A DNA stretch of 64,000 nt from Planctomycetota bacterium. GTDB lineage: Bacteria > Planctomycetota > Planctomycetia > Gemmatales > Gemmataceae. The position numbers and the translations under genes are program-made. Shown here piece after piece: positions 38,411-49,900 of the stretch (positions within the stretch are counted from its first letter, which is position 1; each line of letters begins with the position of its first letter). The stretch lies in contig QWOS01000111.1 in assembly GCA_003669555.1 (NCBI GenBank), positions 1-64,000 on the forward strand. The letters run 5' to 3'. The notes under the pieces are model-generated. The model had not been told where the DNA came from, did not search any database, and saw only the letters and a list, made by a program, of their open reading frames with translations.

Positions 38411-39706
38411 ATGCCATCAGGTCGCGCGGCTTTATTGCTCGCCTGGTTGTGCTGTGCCACCGCAGTGGTGGCCCAACCCGCAGTCCAGCCGCAGCCAGGG
38501 AATCCCCCTAGTCTTTCTGAAATGGAATTGCCTGTCAGGCGACAGGTGGTGCCACCCCAGATTGTCAATGATCCGCCTCCTCCCTATCCGCCGTTGGCCA
38601 TGCCACTGGGAATAGTCGAGCAAGGGCCCAATGTATGGGTCAACGGCGAGGTGCTCTGGTGGTTCACCAAGCCTAACAAATACCCCACTCCCCTGGTAAC
38701 CAAGGGAAGCCTGATTGACACAGCGCCCGGTGTGATTGGGCAGCCCAACACCGTGGTCGAGGCTTTTCCCAATGATGTGACTACGGGAACTTTCCGCGGC
38801 TTCCGCACCAATATGGGTATGTGGCTGGATGATGACGCAGCTTTTGGCATTGAGAACACCTTCTTTGTTCTCGAACAGCGAAGCTGGAACCAGAGCTTTG
38901 TCTCGAATCAGAACACACCGTATATTGTTACCGTCCCGTTCACCGATTCCACTAGCGGCGGGGCTGACTCGCTGCTCAACAAGCTGCTGGATACAACGCC
39001 TTTCCCTTTGCCGCCCCTGTCGACTGAAATTACGGTCAATTCGCGGCATCAGGTGTACGGCGATGACATCAATCTGATCAAGAATATCAACCGCACCAAC
39101 TGCATGTCAGCTGACCTGATCACAGGTGTGCGCTGGATGCAGGTGACGGATGCCACCACACTGGGAGTGACCACCCAGAACGATGTCAACGGGGCTGTGG
39201 TGCCACAGTTGGGATATGATTCCGTGGCCTGCACCAACAATTTCTGGGGCTGGCAATTCGGTGGGCGGATCCGCGAACAGTGGGGCCGTTTCAATCTGGA
39301 AAGCACCGTCAAGATTGCCTTGGGTGGTAGCCAGCAACGGGTGAATATCCAGGGGGCCACACTGACCAACAACCCGGCGGCGGGTGGTGCCTTTGGTCAA
39401 CCCGGGTTTGTATTCACGCAAAACAGCAATATCGGGGCTTACAACTTCAGCCGTTTCGCGGTGCTGCCAGAAGTGGGGGCCAAACTGGGCTACTCCCTCA
39501 CCGATAGCATCAACCTGAGCCTGAGCTACAACTTTTTGTACCTGTCCAGTGTGGCTCTCTCAGGCAATCAGTTCGACAAATTCACCAACCCCAATGTGGG
39601 CTTCACGCCGCAATCGGCCCCGGTGGGAACCCACCCGGCTTTCCTGAAACAAAGTCAGGACTATTGGGTCCAGGGTGTTGGCGTGGGCATGGAGTGGCAT
39701 TACTAG
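38411..39706 (+). CDS. BBP7-like planctomycetal outer-membrane beta-barrel protein
   Basis: Signal peptide at 38411; WVNGEVLWWFTKPNKYPTPLVTKGS; alternating beta strands to the C-terminus. Confidence 0.82.
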   Translation: MPSGRAALLLAWLCCATAVVAQPAVQPQPGNPPSLSEMELPVRRQVVPPQIVNDPPPPYPPLAMPLGIVEQGPNVWVNGEVLWWFTKPNKYPTPLVTKGSLIDTAPGVIGQPNTVVEAFPNDVTTGTFRGFRTNMGMWLDDDAAFGIENTFFVLEQRSWNQSFVSNQNTPYIVTVPFTDSTSGGADSLLNKLLDTTPFPLPPLSTEITVNSRHQVYGDDINLIKNINRTNCMSADLITGVRWMQVTDATTLGVTTQNDVNGAVVPQLGYDSVACTNNFWGWQFGGRIREQWGRFNLESTVKIALGGSQQRVNIQGATLTNNPAAGGAFGQPGFVFTQNSNIGAYNFSRFAVLPEVGAKLGYSLTDSINLSLSYNFLYLSSVALSGNQFDKFTNPNVGFTPQSAPVGTHPAFLKQSQDYWVQGVGVGMEWHY

Positions 39707-39734
39707 AGTGCGGCCGCAACCAGAGCAGGGAAAG

Positions 39735-39762
39735 CGCCGGTGCCCTTTGCAGGGCACCGGCG
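39735..39762 (+). terminator. hairpin terminator after the BBP7-like gene
   Basis: Perfect 11-bp stem CGCCGGTGCCC-TTTGCA-GGGCACCGGCG, 29 bp after the stop; weak T tract. Confidence 0.55.
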
Positions 39763-40071
39763 AAATTCTTGGATAAAGCGAAGAAGAGGAGATCCAGCGC
39801 GCCGGCTTGTTCTCCTTTGATATCTTGTGATTTAAAAAGGCTGGTGTCAATAGCGTGGCTGGTTGTGAAGGTGAATGTTTGCCGGACTGGCAAACTTGAT
39901 AACACAGGCCAAAATAAGTACCAGCATTTCCAGAGTTTTGGCTAGCCAGCCGGGTTTTGTTTTTCTACCATGAGAAATTAGGTATAGCTTCTCGGCATGT
40001 TCACCATGCGCCGGGCCAAATCGTCAAGTGCCCGGCATGTGTCATGCGGTCTTTGCCTTGGAGGTTGGAGC

Positions 40072-40887
40072 ATGTTCTGGAGCCCCGCGGCACTCGCAGG
40101 CCTCTTGGCCGTCATCACTCCGGATCAGTCCGGATTGAAAATGGACAATTTGCGCCTCACCTATGGTTCGCCTGGCCCGGATCGCGCCAGCGCCCAGGTT
40201 TTTCCCGGTGATGAGGTCTTCCTCGCTTTTGAACTGAAGGGCTTCAAATCCAGTGAGGGTGGTGTCACCAAAATCAAGCTGACCACCGAAGTGATGGGCA
40301 AGGACGGTAAAACCGAGTACAAGCAAGACACGGGCGATTCCCAGGTTCTTGACTTGTTTGGTGGGGGCCGGCATTTCCTGCATACCCGCGTCGATGTGGG
40401 GGTAAAAACTCCTCCTGGCAGCTATAAAGTCAAAATCACCGCGCTCGATCTGACCACAAAAGAATCTATTAGCGGCGAAAAAGATGTGACTTTGCTTGAG
40501 CCAGCCTTGGCGGTGGTCAAGACCGCACTTTTCACTGATCAGGCCATGCGCGCCACCTCCCAGGTTTTTGGGGTTGGCCAGCCGGTGTTTGTCGGCTTTT
40601 CTGTGGTTGGTTTCGCCCGCGAGAGCAGCACCAATCATCCCAAGCTCAAGATGGAGCTGGTGGTAAAAGACGACAAGGGTGCTGTTGTCACTGATAAACC
40701 GAGCTTCCTCGTCGATGCCAATCAGCCTGAGAAAGTGCCAGCCAATGTCCAGGTCATGCCTGGCCAGTTCAAGCTGCCGCTCAACAAGGCGGGCAACTTC
40801 ACCGTGGAGCTTCGCGCCACAGACCTCACCAATCAGAAATCCTCGCAGCCCGTCGTGCTCAGGCTCGTCGTGACCGAAGCGAAGTGA
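40072..40887 (+). CDS. secreted hypothetical protein with beta-sandwich-like repeats
   Basis: Signal-like N-terminus; VFPGDEVFLAFELKGF and VFGVGQPVFVGFSVVGFA repeats. Confidence 0.65.
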   Translation: MFWSPAALAGLLAVITPDQSGLKMDNLRLTYGSPGPDRASAQVFPGDEVFLAFELKGFKSSEGGVTKIKLTTEVMGKDGKTEYKQDTGDSQVLDLFGGGRHFLHTRVDVGVKTPPGSYKVKITALDLTTKESISGEKDVTLLEPALAVVKTALFTDQAMRATSQVFGVGQPVFVGFSVVGFARESSTNHPKLKMELVVKDDKGAVVTDKPSFLVDANQPEKVPANVQVMPGQFKLPLNKAGNFTVELRATDLTNQKSSQPVVLRLVVTEAK

Positions 40888-41015
40888 GTGACTACTGAGC
40901 TAGCCCTGGCGGCGCACCGCCGCCAGCTGGCTTGTCTCGCCTGGTGAATCAGATCCGATCCTTTTGGTGTGCGAGGGTGCCCCGAGAAGCGGCACCCGTT
41001 CCAGGAGAGCGCAGC

Positions 41016-42494
41016 ATGTTCCGCTTGAAGGCTTGGCCGTTGATGGTGCTCTTGGGGGCCTGTGTGGCACTTGTGGGTTGCGGTAATCGCAAACCTCAGG
41101 ATGCCAAAGCCAAGCCGACCGGGCAGGCCAGTGATAAAACGGTTGCTTCGGCAACCATTAGCCTTGAGCCGCCCCCTGCGCTGGTTTCCGGGGGATCAGC
41201 CTCCACGGAAGTCGCCGTCAGTGGCGTGAAAATCACCAGCGACAAGGGTGCAGCCCTGGTTCAAAATGCCGGGGAGTCCACCTACAAGGTGGTGGACAAG
41301 GATTCCTTGCTCAGTGTCGGCCAGCGGTTGTTGTCCCCCAACGGTGCCACCGTTGTCGCCAATGGCCTGGAAGTCGTTCTGCGCGGGGACTTGTCTGGCA
41401 AGTCGCCTTTGCCCGTTCTTGAATCCGCCCTGGTGCTGCGCAAGCCATCCGTTCCAGGGATCGATCTCGAGTTTGAATTCGAGCGAGGTCGAGTCGACCT
41501 GGCGAACACCAAGACCACTGGTGACGCCAAAGTGCGGATCCATGCCTTTGGTGCATTTGCCGACCTCGAACTCCGAGGCCCAGGTGCACGCTGCGCCGCG
41601 GAGGTTTATGGCCGTTTCCTGCCAGGAACCAGGTTTGATGCCAATGCCACTGTACCGGCCCGGCCATCCATGCGCATGGTGCTGGTGGTGATCAAGGGTG
41701 AGGTTGGCTATAGCGACCATGACAGCTTCTTGCGTCTGAGTCAGCCTCCCGGGCGGGCCATGCTCAATTTTGACGGGGATGCGGGTGCTGAATTATCTCC
41801 TTCGCATCTCGACAAGGTTCCGGCCTGGGTGCTTGAGGACCCCAAGGACCCTGAAGTGGCGAAGCATTTGGCCATGGTGAAGGATTTGGAGGGCAAGTTT
41901 GCTGCCACCGGAAATGTTTCCGCGGTGATCGATGATTTCGCAAAAAGCGACGATCCTTCCAAGCGTCTGGCCGCTGTCAACATGGCGGCAGCAGTGGATG
42001 ATCTGCCCCGCCTCATCATGATCATTAGCTCCAGTCCCCACCCCGATGTGATTGACGAGGGCATAGTGGCCCTGCGTCATTGGCTTGGCAGGGCTCAAGG
42101 GCAGGACCAGAAATTCCACGATATGCTTGTCAAGGGGTTGCCGGACCTTGCCAAGATAAGTGGCAAACCCGAATTGGGCAAACCCGCCACCTCCATTCAG
42201 GCAACTTCTTTTCTCGAATTGCTCTACGGCTTTGACGATGAGCATCGTGACAAGCCATCCACCTATGCTTACCTGCTCAAGCTGTTGCGCAGTGATCGTC
42301 CGGCGTTGCGGGGCTTGTCAGCCTGGTATCTTTCTCACCAGGTTCCGGAAGGGGTGCGTTTTGGTTTCAACGCCACCGCCGCCGCAGATGTGCGTGAAAT
42401 TGCGGTCAAGCAATGGGAGCAAAGGCTCAGCGAACTCAAGAAGTTGCCCGAGGTTCCTGTCAAGAAGCCTTTGCCTGTGAAGTCAAAGCCTTGA
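41016..42494 (+). CDS. lipoprotein of unknown function
   Basis: Lipobox-like MFRLKAWPLMVLLGACVALVGCGNRK; intact ORF. Confidence 0.7.
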   Translation: MFRLKAWPLMVLLGACVALVGCGNRKPQDAKAKPTGQASDKTVASATISLEPPPALVSGGSASTEVAVSGVKITSDKGAALVQNAGESTYKVVDKDSLLSVGQRLLSPNGATVVANGLEVVLRGDLSGKSPLPVLESALVLRKPSVPGIDLEFEFERGRVDLANTKTTGDAKVRIHAFGAFADLELRGPGARCAAEVYGRFLPGTRFDANATVPARPSMRMVLVVIKGEVGYSDHDSFLRLSQPPGRAMLNFDGDAGAELSPSHLDKVPAWVLEDPKDPEVAKHLAMVKDLEGKFAATGNVSAVIDDFAKSDDPSKRLAAVNMAAAVDDLPRLIMIISSSPHPDVIDEGIVALRHWLGRAQGQDQKFHDMLVKGLPDLAKISGKPELGKPATSIQATSFLELLYGFDDEHRDKPSTYAYLLKLLRSDRPALRGLSAWYLSHQVPEGVRFGFNATAAADVREIAVKQWEQRLSELKKLPEVPVKKPLPVKSKP

Positions 42495-42567
42495 GGTTTT
42501 TTTGGTTGGTCTCTGAAGGCCAGCTTATACTGGGACTGTGTGCGAAGCGACCAGGGGGAATGGTGAC

Positions 42568-43683
42568 ATGATCCGAAGTAAGCGAACGCTGGTGGCACTG
42601 GGTTGTCTGGTTCTGGGTGCGGCTGGTGCCCAGGCCCAGTTTGGCGGCGGGTTTGGCGGAGGTATCGCCTCAGGCATTGGATTTGGCGCTGGCATGGGCG
42701 GCGGTGGCATGGGCGGTGGCTACGGGTACAATCCCGGGCCTGTTGGCGGGTACATGCAGGGATTGGCCTCTGTGACCAACGCCAACGGCGAATACCAGAT
42801 GCAGATCCAGCAGGCTCGCGTGGAGCAGCAGCAGGCCGAGAAGGCCCGCAACTCGACCCGGATCGACTGGGATAAAACCCGGCTGGAGGAAACCTCGCTG
42901 CGTAGCCAGCAGGTGACTGCCAATAAAGACTTTCGCGAGAATGTGCGTACCCAGGCCCGGCTGGAGACGCTCAACTGGAGCCGTGACAATCCACCCCCCC
43001 ACTACATCATGGAGGCGGTGGCCCTGAATGCAATCGCCAATGAAGTCAAGCGAATCCAGCTCGACAGCAACCTGCGCGGGCCGCAGATTCTCGTCGATCC
43101 CGAGGTTCTCAGTCATATCAACACCACCGATGGCGGTCGCGCCTCGGGCGGTGCCAGTCTGAAAGCCATCAACAGCAACGGCTCCCTGAAGTGGCCCATC
43201 ATCATGCGCTCGCGTGATTTTGAGCCAATCCGCAAGAGCCTGGACCAGCAAATGGCCGGTGCGATCCGCATGGTGAAGTCCGACAGCATGGATGCCGAGA
43301 CCTACAACAAAATGACAGTCGAAGTCGAAAACCTGCAAAAGTATCTCGACGGTCAGGTGTCTGATCTTCGCCCGGACGATTTTATCCGGGCCAACCGTTT
43401 TGTCACCGACCTGCAGCAGGATGTCAGCCTATTTGGCCGTGATGATGCCAAGAAGTACTTCACCGGTGATTTCAAGGCCCAGGGGTCCACGGTGGGCGAA
43501 GTGCTGGAAAACATGTTCAAGTCGGGCATGACCTTTGCGGCGGGCGCGGAGAGTGATCGGCAGTATTACTTCTCCTTCTATAACTCGCTCCAGCAATACG
43601 ATGCGGCGCTCCAGCAACTATCCGGTCCTCCCAATCCGTTGGTGGCGCCTGATAATTCTCCGACCATTCCGATCCGACCCTGA
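42568..43683 (+). CDS. secreted hypothetical protein, Gly-rich N-terminus
   Basis: Signal peptide TLVALGCLVLGAAGAQAQ then Gly-rich stretch and helical region; followed by a strong terminator. Confidence 0.7.
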   Translation: MIRSKRTLVALGCLVLGAAGAQAQFGGGFGGGIASGIGFGAGMGGGGMGGGYGYNPGPVGGYMQGLASVTNANGEYQMQIQQARVEQQQAEKARNSTRIDWDKTRLEETSLRSQQVTANKDFRENVRTQARLETLNWSRDNPPPHYIMEAVALNAIANEVKRIQLDSNLRGPQILVDPEVLSHINTTDGGRASGGASLKAINSNGSLKWPIIMRSRDFEPIRKSLDQQMAGAIRMVKSDSMDAETYNKMTVEVENLQKYLDGQVSDLRPDDFIRANRFVTDLQQDVSLFGRDDAKKYFTGDFKAQGSTVGEVLENMFKSGMTFAAGAESDRQYYFSFYNSLQQYDAALQQLSGPPNPLVAPDNSPTIPIRP

Positions 43684-43720
43684 TTGTGCGGGCCACTTTG
43701 AGTGTTTGAGGTTCATGGCG

Positions 43721-43751
43721 GCCCCGGGAATGAATTCCCGGGGCTTTTTTT
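43721..43751 (+). terminator. Rho-independent terminator
   Basis: GCCCCGGGAA-TGAA-TTCCCGGGGC followed by TTTTTTT. Confidence 0.9.
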
Positions 43752-43774
43752 ATACGAACAACAGGAGACTGAAA

Positions 43775-44746
43775 ATGAGTCAGGCGATGGAGCGCAGGCG
43801 TTTTTTAGCTACCTCGGCAGGAGTGATTGGTGCGGCATCCGCACTGGCCGCACCCACTTTCGCCCAGGGGCCGCTTGATCCCGGTCAAGCGAAAAGACCC
43901 TTCCGCCTGGGAGTCTCCACCTACTCGTTCTGGCACTTCAAAGGGAAGCCGGTGCCGATTGTTGACTGCCTGGAACGGGCCGCGGTCATGGGCTTTGATG
44001 GTGTCGAGATCCTGCATCAGCACATGGAAAGAGACGCCGAGGCGCGGGGCCTCCAGGTGGATGGTGCCCTGCTGAACGAGGTCAAACGGCGGGCATTCGC
44101 ATTGGGTATGCCGCTGATGGGTTTCTCAACCCACCAGGGGTTTGTATCGCCCGATGCCGAGGTTCGCAAGAAAAACATCGAGCACACCGCCAAATGTCTT
44201 CAGCTTGCTCATGATCTGGGCATCCCCACCATCCGGGTCAACACCGGTCGCTGGGGTACCATCAAAAGCTTCGACGACCTGATGGCCAACAAGGGACGCG
44301 AACCGGTGCCTGAGGGCCGCACCGCCGACGAGGGATTCGCCTGGGTGAACGAATGCTTTGAGAAGCTGGCGCCCATTGCCGCAAAACTGGGGGTGGTCAT
44401 GGGTTTGGAAAACCACTGGGGGCTGGGGCGAGAGGCCTCCGGGGTCCTTCGGGTAATCAATGCGGTCAAGTCACCCTGGTTGCGGGCCACGCTCGACACC
44501 GGCAATTTCCTGGAGGATGCCTACGCTCAAATGAAAGTCATGGCACCTGTCACAGCACTGGTTCAGGCCAAAACCTATTTTGGTGGTGGGGAATGGTACA
44601 CCCTGGACACCAATCACGCTCAGGTGGCGGGCATCCTGCGCGATGCCGGTTACCGGGGCTGGATATCACTGGAGATGGAAGGGAAGGAAGACCCCGCCAC
44701 TGCAGTTCCGAAAAGCCTGGCACTTTTGCGACAGGCTTACGCCTGA
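43775..44746 (+). CDS. sugar phosphate isomerase/epimerase (TIM barrel), Tat signal
   Basis: MERRRFLATSAGVIGAASALAAP Tat-like signal; GFDGVEILHQH, VVMGLENHWG, RATLDTGNFLED, YRGWISLEMEGKEDP. Confidence 0.9.
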   Translation: MSQAMERRRFLATSAGVIGAASALAAPTFAQGPLDPGQAKRPFRLGVSTYSFWHFKGKPVPIVDCLERAAVMGFDGVEILHQHMERDAEARGLQVDGALLNEVKRRAFALGMPLMGFSTHQGFVSPDAEVRKKNIEHTAKCLQLAHDLGIPTIRVNTGRWGTIKSFDDLMANKGREPVPEGRTADEGFAWVNECFEKLAPIAAKLGVVMGLENHWGLGREASGVLRVINAVKSPWLRATLDTGNFLEDAYAQMKVMAPVTALVQAKTYFGGGEWYTLDTNHAQVAGILRDAGYRGWISLEMEGKEDPATAVPKSLALLRQAYA

Positions 44747-44765
44747 AATACGGAGGCTTCACCGC

Positions 44766-46700
44766 ATGGGTCTGATGCTTGGCTGGCTGCTGGTTCTGGG
44801 TGCGCTTGGGGAAGATCCACCCCTGGGCATGCTCCCTCTCGGGGTGGTTCCCGCCACGGCTCCTTTGCTCCAGATCGTCACCGGGACCGAAATTCCGTGG
44901 AGCCGGGTTGCCGGTGCGAAGGGCACGGCTGTGGTCTGGTTGTCGCTCGATTGCCCCATGGCCAGGAGCAGTTTACCCGGGTTGGTGCGGCTGGCTTCGC
45001 ATTGTGGCCCTCAGGGTGTTGCCCTGGTGGGTGTGTTTCCCGCCGAGATCCTGCCCGGCGGTGATGCCACCAAAAAGGACAAGGCCATCGGCGCCCTGCG
45101 CGCCAAGCTGCTGGAGCTGGCCGTAACCTTGCCGGTCCTGATCGATCACACCGGCGAACTGCAGCGCGTCCTCGAAGCCCGGGTCACCCCTGAGGCGTTC
45201 CTCCTTGATTCCCGGGGAAAGGCGTTGTACCGGGGCCGGATAGATGACGGTTATTCTGCCCGTCTGGAGCATCGCGGACGGGTGGACCGGGAGGATCTCC
45301 GCCTGGCCATCAACGAGGTTGTCGCCGGCAAGCCCGTGGGGGTGTCTGTCACCCGGGCCTACGGCTGTGCATTGTCGCGCCCGATACCCGCCCGGAATGG
45401 CTCCCCGGGTGTGCCAACCTACCAGGCGCGGGTGGCACCCATTTTGCGCGCCCATTGCCAGGTTTGCCATCAGCCTGGGGCCCTGGCCCCATTTCCACTC
45501 ACCCGCTATGAAGAGGCACTGCGCTGGGCCGAGGACATCCGCGATTTTACCCGTGCGCGCCGCATGCCCCCCTGGTTGCCAGAGCAAAGTGTTCCCTTGC
45601 GCGATTGCCGGCGTTTGAGCGATGAAGATATCCAGACGATCGGGCAATGGGTGGATGGTGGATGCCCTGAGGGTGAATCTGCCCCCGGTACAATTCCGGC
45701 CCAAGCTGTCAGGGCACCTGACGCCTGGGTGCTGGGCCAGCCCGACCTGATTCTTGATCCTGGCGCGGATATGGAGATAGCAGCCGAAGGGCCCGACCTG
45801 TTTCGCTGCCTGGTGCTGCCAACCGGGCTGAAGGAGGGCTGCTATGTCACCGCTTATGAGGTCAAGCCGGGCAATCAATCGGTGGTACACCACATGGTGA
45901 ACTATCTCGACAACCAGGGCCGCGCCCGCAAGCTGAATGATAAACAGGCTCCCGGGGCGGCTGGCGCCGGGCACGATCGCGGTCCCGGCTATACCTTTTC
46001 GATGGGACCAGGCTTTTTTCCACTCACGGGCGATCTCGGGGGATGGGCACCCGGCAGCACACCGCACCGGTTGAGTCCCGGCGTGGGCTACTGGTTGCCG
46101 CCGGGTACCGATGTGGTGATGCAGGTGCATTACCATCGCACTGGCAAAGCCGAAAAGGATCGCTCGAGGATCGGTCTCTATTTCGCCAAGCCGGCGGAGA
46201 AAATCACCCGGCCATTCCAGGTGATTCCGGTGGGCGCGCCGTTTTTGGGTATTCCGGCCGGCAATGTGGCTTATCCGGTGTCCGGGAAAGTCTGGCTGGC
46301 CGAGGATTGCACCTTGCATATGTTGATGCCGCACATGCATTTGTTGGGTAAGTCGATCCGGTTGACCGTCACCCGGCCGGGTGGCCAGGGGGAGATACTG
46401 CTGGATATCCCGCGTTGGGATTACAACTGGCAGGAACACTATTTTCTTGACAAGCCAATCGCCCTGCCCGCCGGCACAAAGCTGGAGGTGGAGGCGGTCT
46501 TCGATAACAGCCGCCTGAATGCGCGCAATCCAAACAGTCCCCCCAGGATGGTGTTGGTGGGTGAGGGGACCACGAACGAAATGTGTTTTGGTTTTTTTGG
46601 TCTCACCCGCGATTCTGGTGGTCCGGTGGGCGTGCGGCTTGCGTCCAAAGGGCTTGTGCTGCGCCGGCTGGGTAATCTGCCGCCCCAGGTCACGCCATGA
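44766..46700 (+). CDS. redoxin / c-type heme / copper type II monooxygenase-like fusion protein
   Basis: VVWLSLDCPMARSSLPGLVRL; HCQVCHQPGALAPFPLTRYEEA; VVHHMVNYLD, VMQVHYHRTGK, CTLHMLMPHMHLLGKSI. Confidence 0.83.
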   Translation: MGLMLGWLLVLGALGEDPPLGMLPLGVVPATAPLLQIVTGTEIPWSRVAGAKGTAVVWLSLDCPMARSSLPGLVRLASHCGPQGVALVGVFPAEILPGGDATKKDKAIGALRAKLLELAVTLPVLIDHTGELQRVLEARVTPEAFLLDSRGKALYRGRIDDGYSARLEHRGRVDREDLRLAINEVVAGKPVGVSVTRAYGCALSRPIPARNGSPGVPTYQARVAPILRAHCQVCHQPGALAPFPLTRYEEALRWAEDIRDFTRARRMPPWLPEQSVPLRDCRRLSDEDIQTIGQWVDGGCPEGESAPGTIPAQAVRAPDAWVLGQPDLILDPGADMEIAAEGPDLFRCLVLPTGLKEGCYVTAYEVKPGNQSVVHHMVNYLDNQGRARKLNDKQAPGAAGAGHDRGPGYTFSMGPGFFPLTGDLGGWAPGSTPHRLSPGVGYWLPPGTDVVMQVHYHRTGKAEKDRSRIGLYFAKPAEKITRPFQVIPVGAPFLGIPAGNVAYPVSGKVWLAEDCTLHMLMPHMHLLGKSIRLTVTRPGGQGEILLDIPRWDYNWQEHYFLDKPIALPAGTKLEVEAVFDNSRLNARNPNSPPRMVLVGEGTTNEMCFGFFGLTRDSGGPVGVRLASKGLVLRRLGNLPPQVTP

Positions 46701-46925
46701 ATTGGCTGGTTTTGCAAGGTGGCGGAAGTGATCAGCCTTTCCCCGCCAGGGAATCCATTGGCAGTTGAGCGACCAATGTGCGACGATCTTGGGGTGCTCC
46801 TTTTGACTCTGGCCGGGGGATATCGGGCCAGCCCCCATTCCCAGGCCCCCTGACGGGGAACTGGCCAACAGACCAGGCCGGGCAGGTTTCGTCAGGTTTG
46901 TGATGGAAAACCGGGATCGAATTTT

Positions 46926-49900
46926 ATGCTATTTAAACACGCGCTGGTCAGCCAAATCGCCCTTGTCGCAGCCTTGCTGTTGCTCCCACAGAGTCTGGTT
47001 GCAGCCGATGAATCAGCTTTTTTCGAGTCGCGTATCAGGCCCTTGCTCGTTGACAACTGTATCCGCTGCCATGGTGAGGAAAAACAGCGGGCAGGTCTGC
47101 GTCTGGATTCCAGGGAAGGCTGGGCCAAGGGTGGCGAGAGCGGGCCAGCCATTGTGCCTGGCGATCCCGACAAAAGTCCACTGATCAAGGCCATTCGGTG
47201 GAATGATCCCGAATGCACCATGCCCCCGGATAAAAAGATGGCTGATACCCAGATTGTCGCCCTGGAGCACTGGGTCAAGTCAGGTGCGCATGATCCGCGC
47301 AGGCTTGCCACCAGCAAGGACCCGGTGAAGGACTGGGCCGCCCACTATGAGGAGAGGCGCAAATGGTGGAGCTTGCAGCCCGTGCGGGCCCTGACCATTC
47401 CGCCCCGGCTCGACCCGGCCTGGTCAACCCCGGTGGACCGTTTTCTTTTTCAACGCATTCGCCAGGAAAAACTGGATCCGGCGCCCCTGGCCTCACCAGC
47501 AACCCTGATCCGCAGGGCAAGCCTGGTGCTGACGGGCATGCCGCCCAGCCCGGCCGAGGTGGCCGCCTTTGCCATCGCCTGCCAGACCGACCGCAACGCC
47601 GCATATGCTGCCCTGGTGGATCGTCTGATGGCTTCTCCCGGATTTGGCGAGCGGTTTGCCCGCCACTGGCTCGATGTGGTCCGCTTCACAGAGACTCATG
47701 GCAATGAGTGGAACTACGACTTGCCCCATGCCTGGCGGTATCGGGATCATATGATCCGCGCTTTCAATCTGGATGTTCCCTATGACCAGATGGTCCGGGA
47801 ACATATCGCTGGTGACCTGCTGGCCAAGCCCAGGCGCAACCCGCTGGATGATAGCGACGAGTCGGCTCTCGCGACAGCTTTTTACCGGTTTGGCGAGGTC
47901 AACCACGATAGTTGCATCGACTTCAACATCATTGGTTACGATATCGTCGATAACCAGCTCGACACCCTGACCAAGGCATTTCAGGCGACCACGGTAGCCT
48001 GCGCGCGCTGCCATGACCACAAGATGGATCCGGTTTCTGCCAGGGACTATCACGCCCTTTTGGGGGTGCTGAGAAGCAGTCGATCCGTGCAGCGCACCCT
48101 GGATGGTCCCGAAGCCAATCGGGCGAACCTGAGCGGCATGATCACAGCCAAGGCCCGGATCAGGGCGGGGCTGGCCAAGGCCTGGCAAGGGAACCTGGCT
48201 CGAATCACCAGCGAAAAGCTCCAGTCCCTTACGGTCGCAGCCAAGGAAAAAGCGACCAGTCAGGATAACCCGTTGCGTCCATTCGCGATGGCTTGCAAGC
48301 CTGGGGCGCCTTTGGCCGTGGCGGAGTGGGCCAAGGCTGCGGCTGGCCATGCCCGCGAACGTGCTGAAAACGAAAAGTTCAATGGCGGAAATTTCCGGAC
48401 GGTGGCCGATTTCAGGAAGGAAATGCCCTCGGGCTGGGAAACCGAGGGGCTGGGAATGAGAGACGGGATAGGGCGCCCTGGCGATTTCGCGGTGGCCACC
48501 GATGGGGATACCGCCATAAAAAGATTTTTGCCGTCTGGGTTGTTCACCTTTGCCTTGTCCGAAAAACTCAACGGGGCCTTGCGCTCACCAAAATTGGCCC
48601 GCACCCATGGAAAACTGAGTTTCGAGGTGATAGGCGGGCACCACAGCATGGCCAGGCTGGTTTTCAACAACTGTCAACTCGATTACACCCGTCAGCAGTC
48701 GTTGCACCACGAGGAATGGTCTTGGGTCACCATTGATTACTCGACGGATACCGAGCGGTACCATCCCCGCGCGGAGTTGCTGACCTTCTGGGACAGCCCA
48801 AAATTTCCGGACCCGCTGGGAACTCTCGGCAAGGATACCGACAATCAGCGTGGACCTTTCGCAGAACATTCCAAAAATCCGCGCACATGGTGGGGCATTC
48901 GCCGGGTTGTCGCCCACGATTGCGGTGAAACCCCCAAAGCGGATCTGGGCCATCTGGCGGGACTATACGACGGGCCGCCACCGCAATCGCTTGACCAGGC
49001 GGTGGCACTGTATCGGAGGATTTCTGCCCGGGTCATCGAATCGTTCGCCGCCGGCAAGGCCTCAGACGAGGATATTCGCTGGCTGGAATGGTTGCGATTG
49101 AACGGCCTGATCACCAATGCTCCGGGCGCAGATCTTGCGGCGTTATTCAAGGAATACCGCAAGCTGGAGGCGGATCTGAAGCCCCCGCAAGTCGCGCCAG
49201 GGTTTGCCGACGCCGGACCGGCGTTGCCGCAACCCGTGCTGGCTCGCGGTGATCCGGCCAAGCCGGGCGAGTTGGTGAGCCCCGGATATGTGCGGGCGTT
49301 GACCCCGGGTGGATTTGTTTTCAACCCGGCGGGTAGCGGTCGCGGCGAGGTGGCCCGACTGATTGCCTCGGCTGACAATCCGCTGACGGCCCGGGTGATG
49401 GTCAACCGTGTCTGGCAATGGGTGTTTGGCAAGGGACTGGTGGCCACGCCCGATGATTTCGGCCACCTGGGCGGGCTACCTTCCCACCCGGAACTTCTCG
49501 ACCACCTGGCTGGACGATTCATGGCGGAGGGGTGGTCTTTGAAGCGTCTGACCCGGGAACTGGTCATGAGCCGGGCTTTTCAGGCGGATGGGGCGCAGAA
49601 CCAGGCCGCGAAGGAGCGCGATCCCCTGAACCAGACCCTGTCGCATTTTCCGGCCCGACGGGCCGAGGCCGAGGTGATCCGGGACAGCGTGTTGGCCGTT
49701 TCCGGTCGGCTCGACCCGGTGATGTTCGGGGCGTCGGTCCAGCCATTCAGGGAAAAGGCCGATCCTGAAAAGCGCTTGTTTGCCGGGCCTTTGGACGGGG
49801 AGGGCCGGCGAAGCATTTACCTGAAATTCCAACTGATGGAAGCGCCCCATTTCCTGCGCGTCTTCAACCTCCCAGGCGGCAAGATCGTTCAGGGACGCCG

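Noticed and set aside
44973-46868. 631-aa minus-strand ORF
   Set aside because: Antisense shadow of the redoxin/monooxygenase gene; no recognisable domain.
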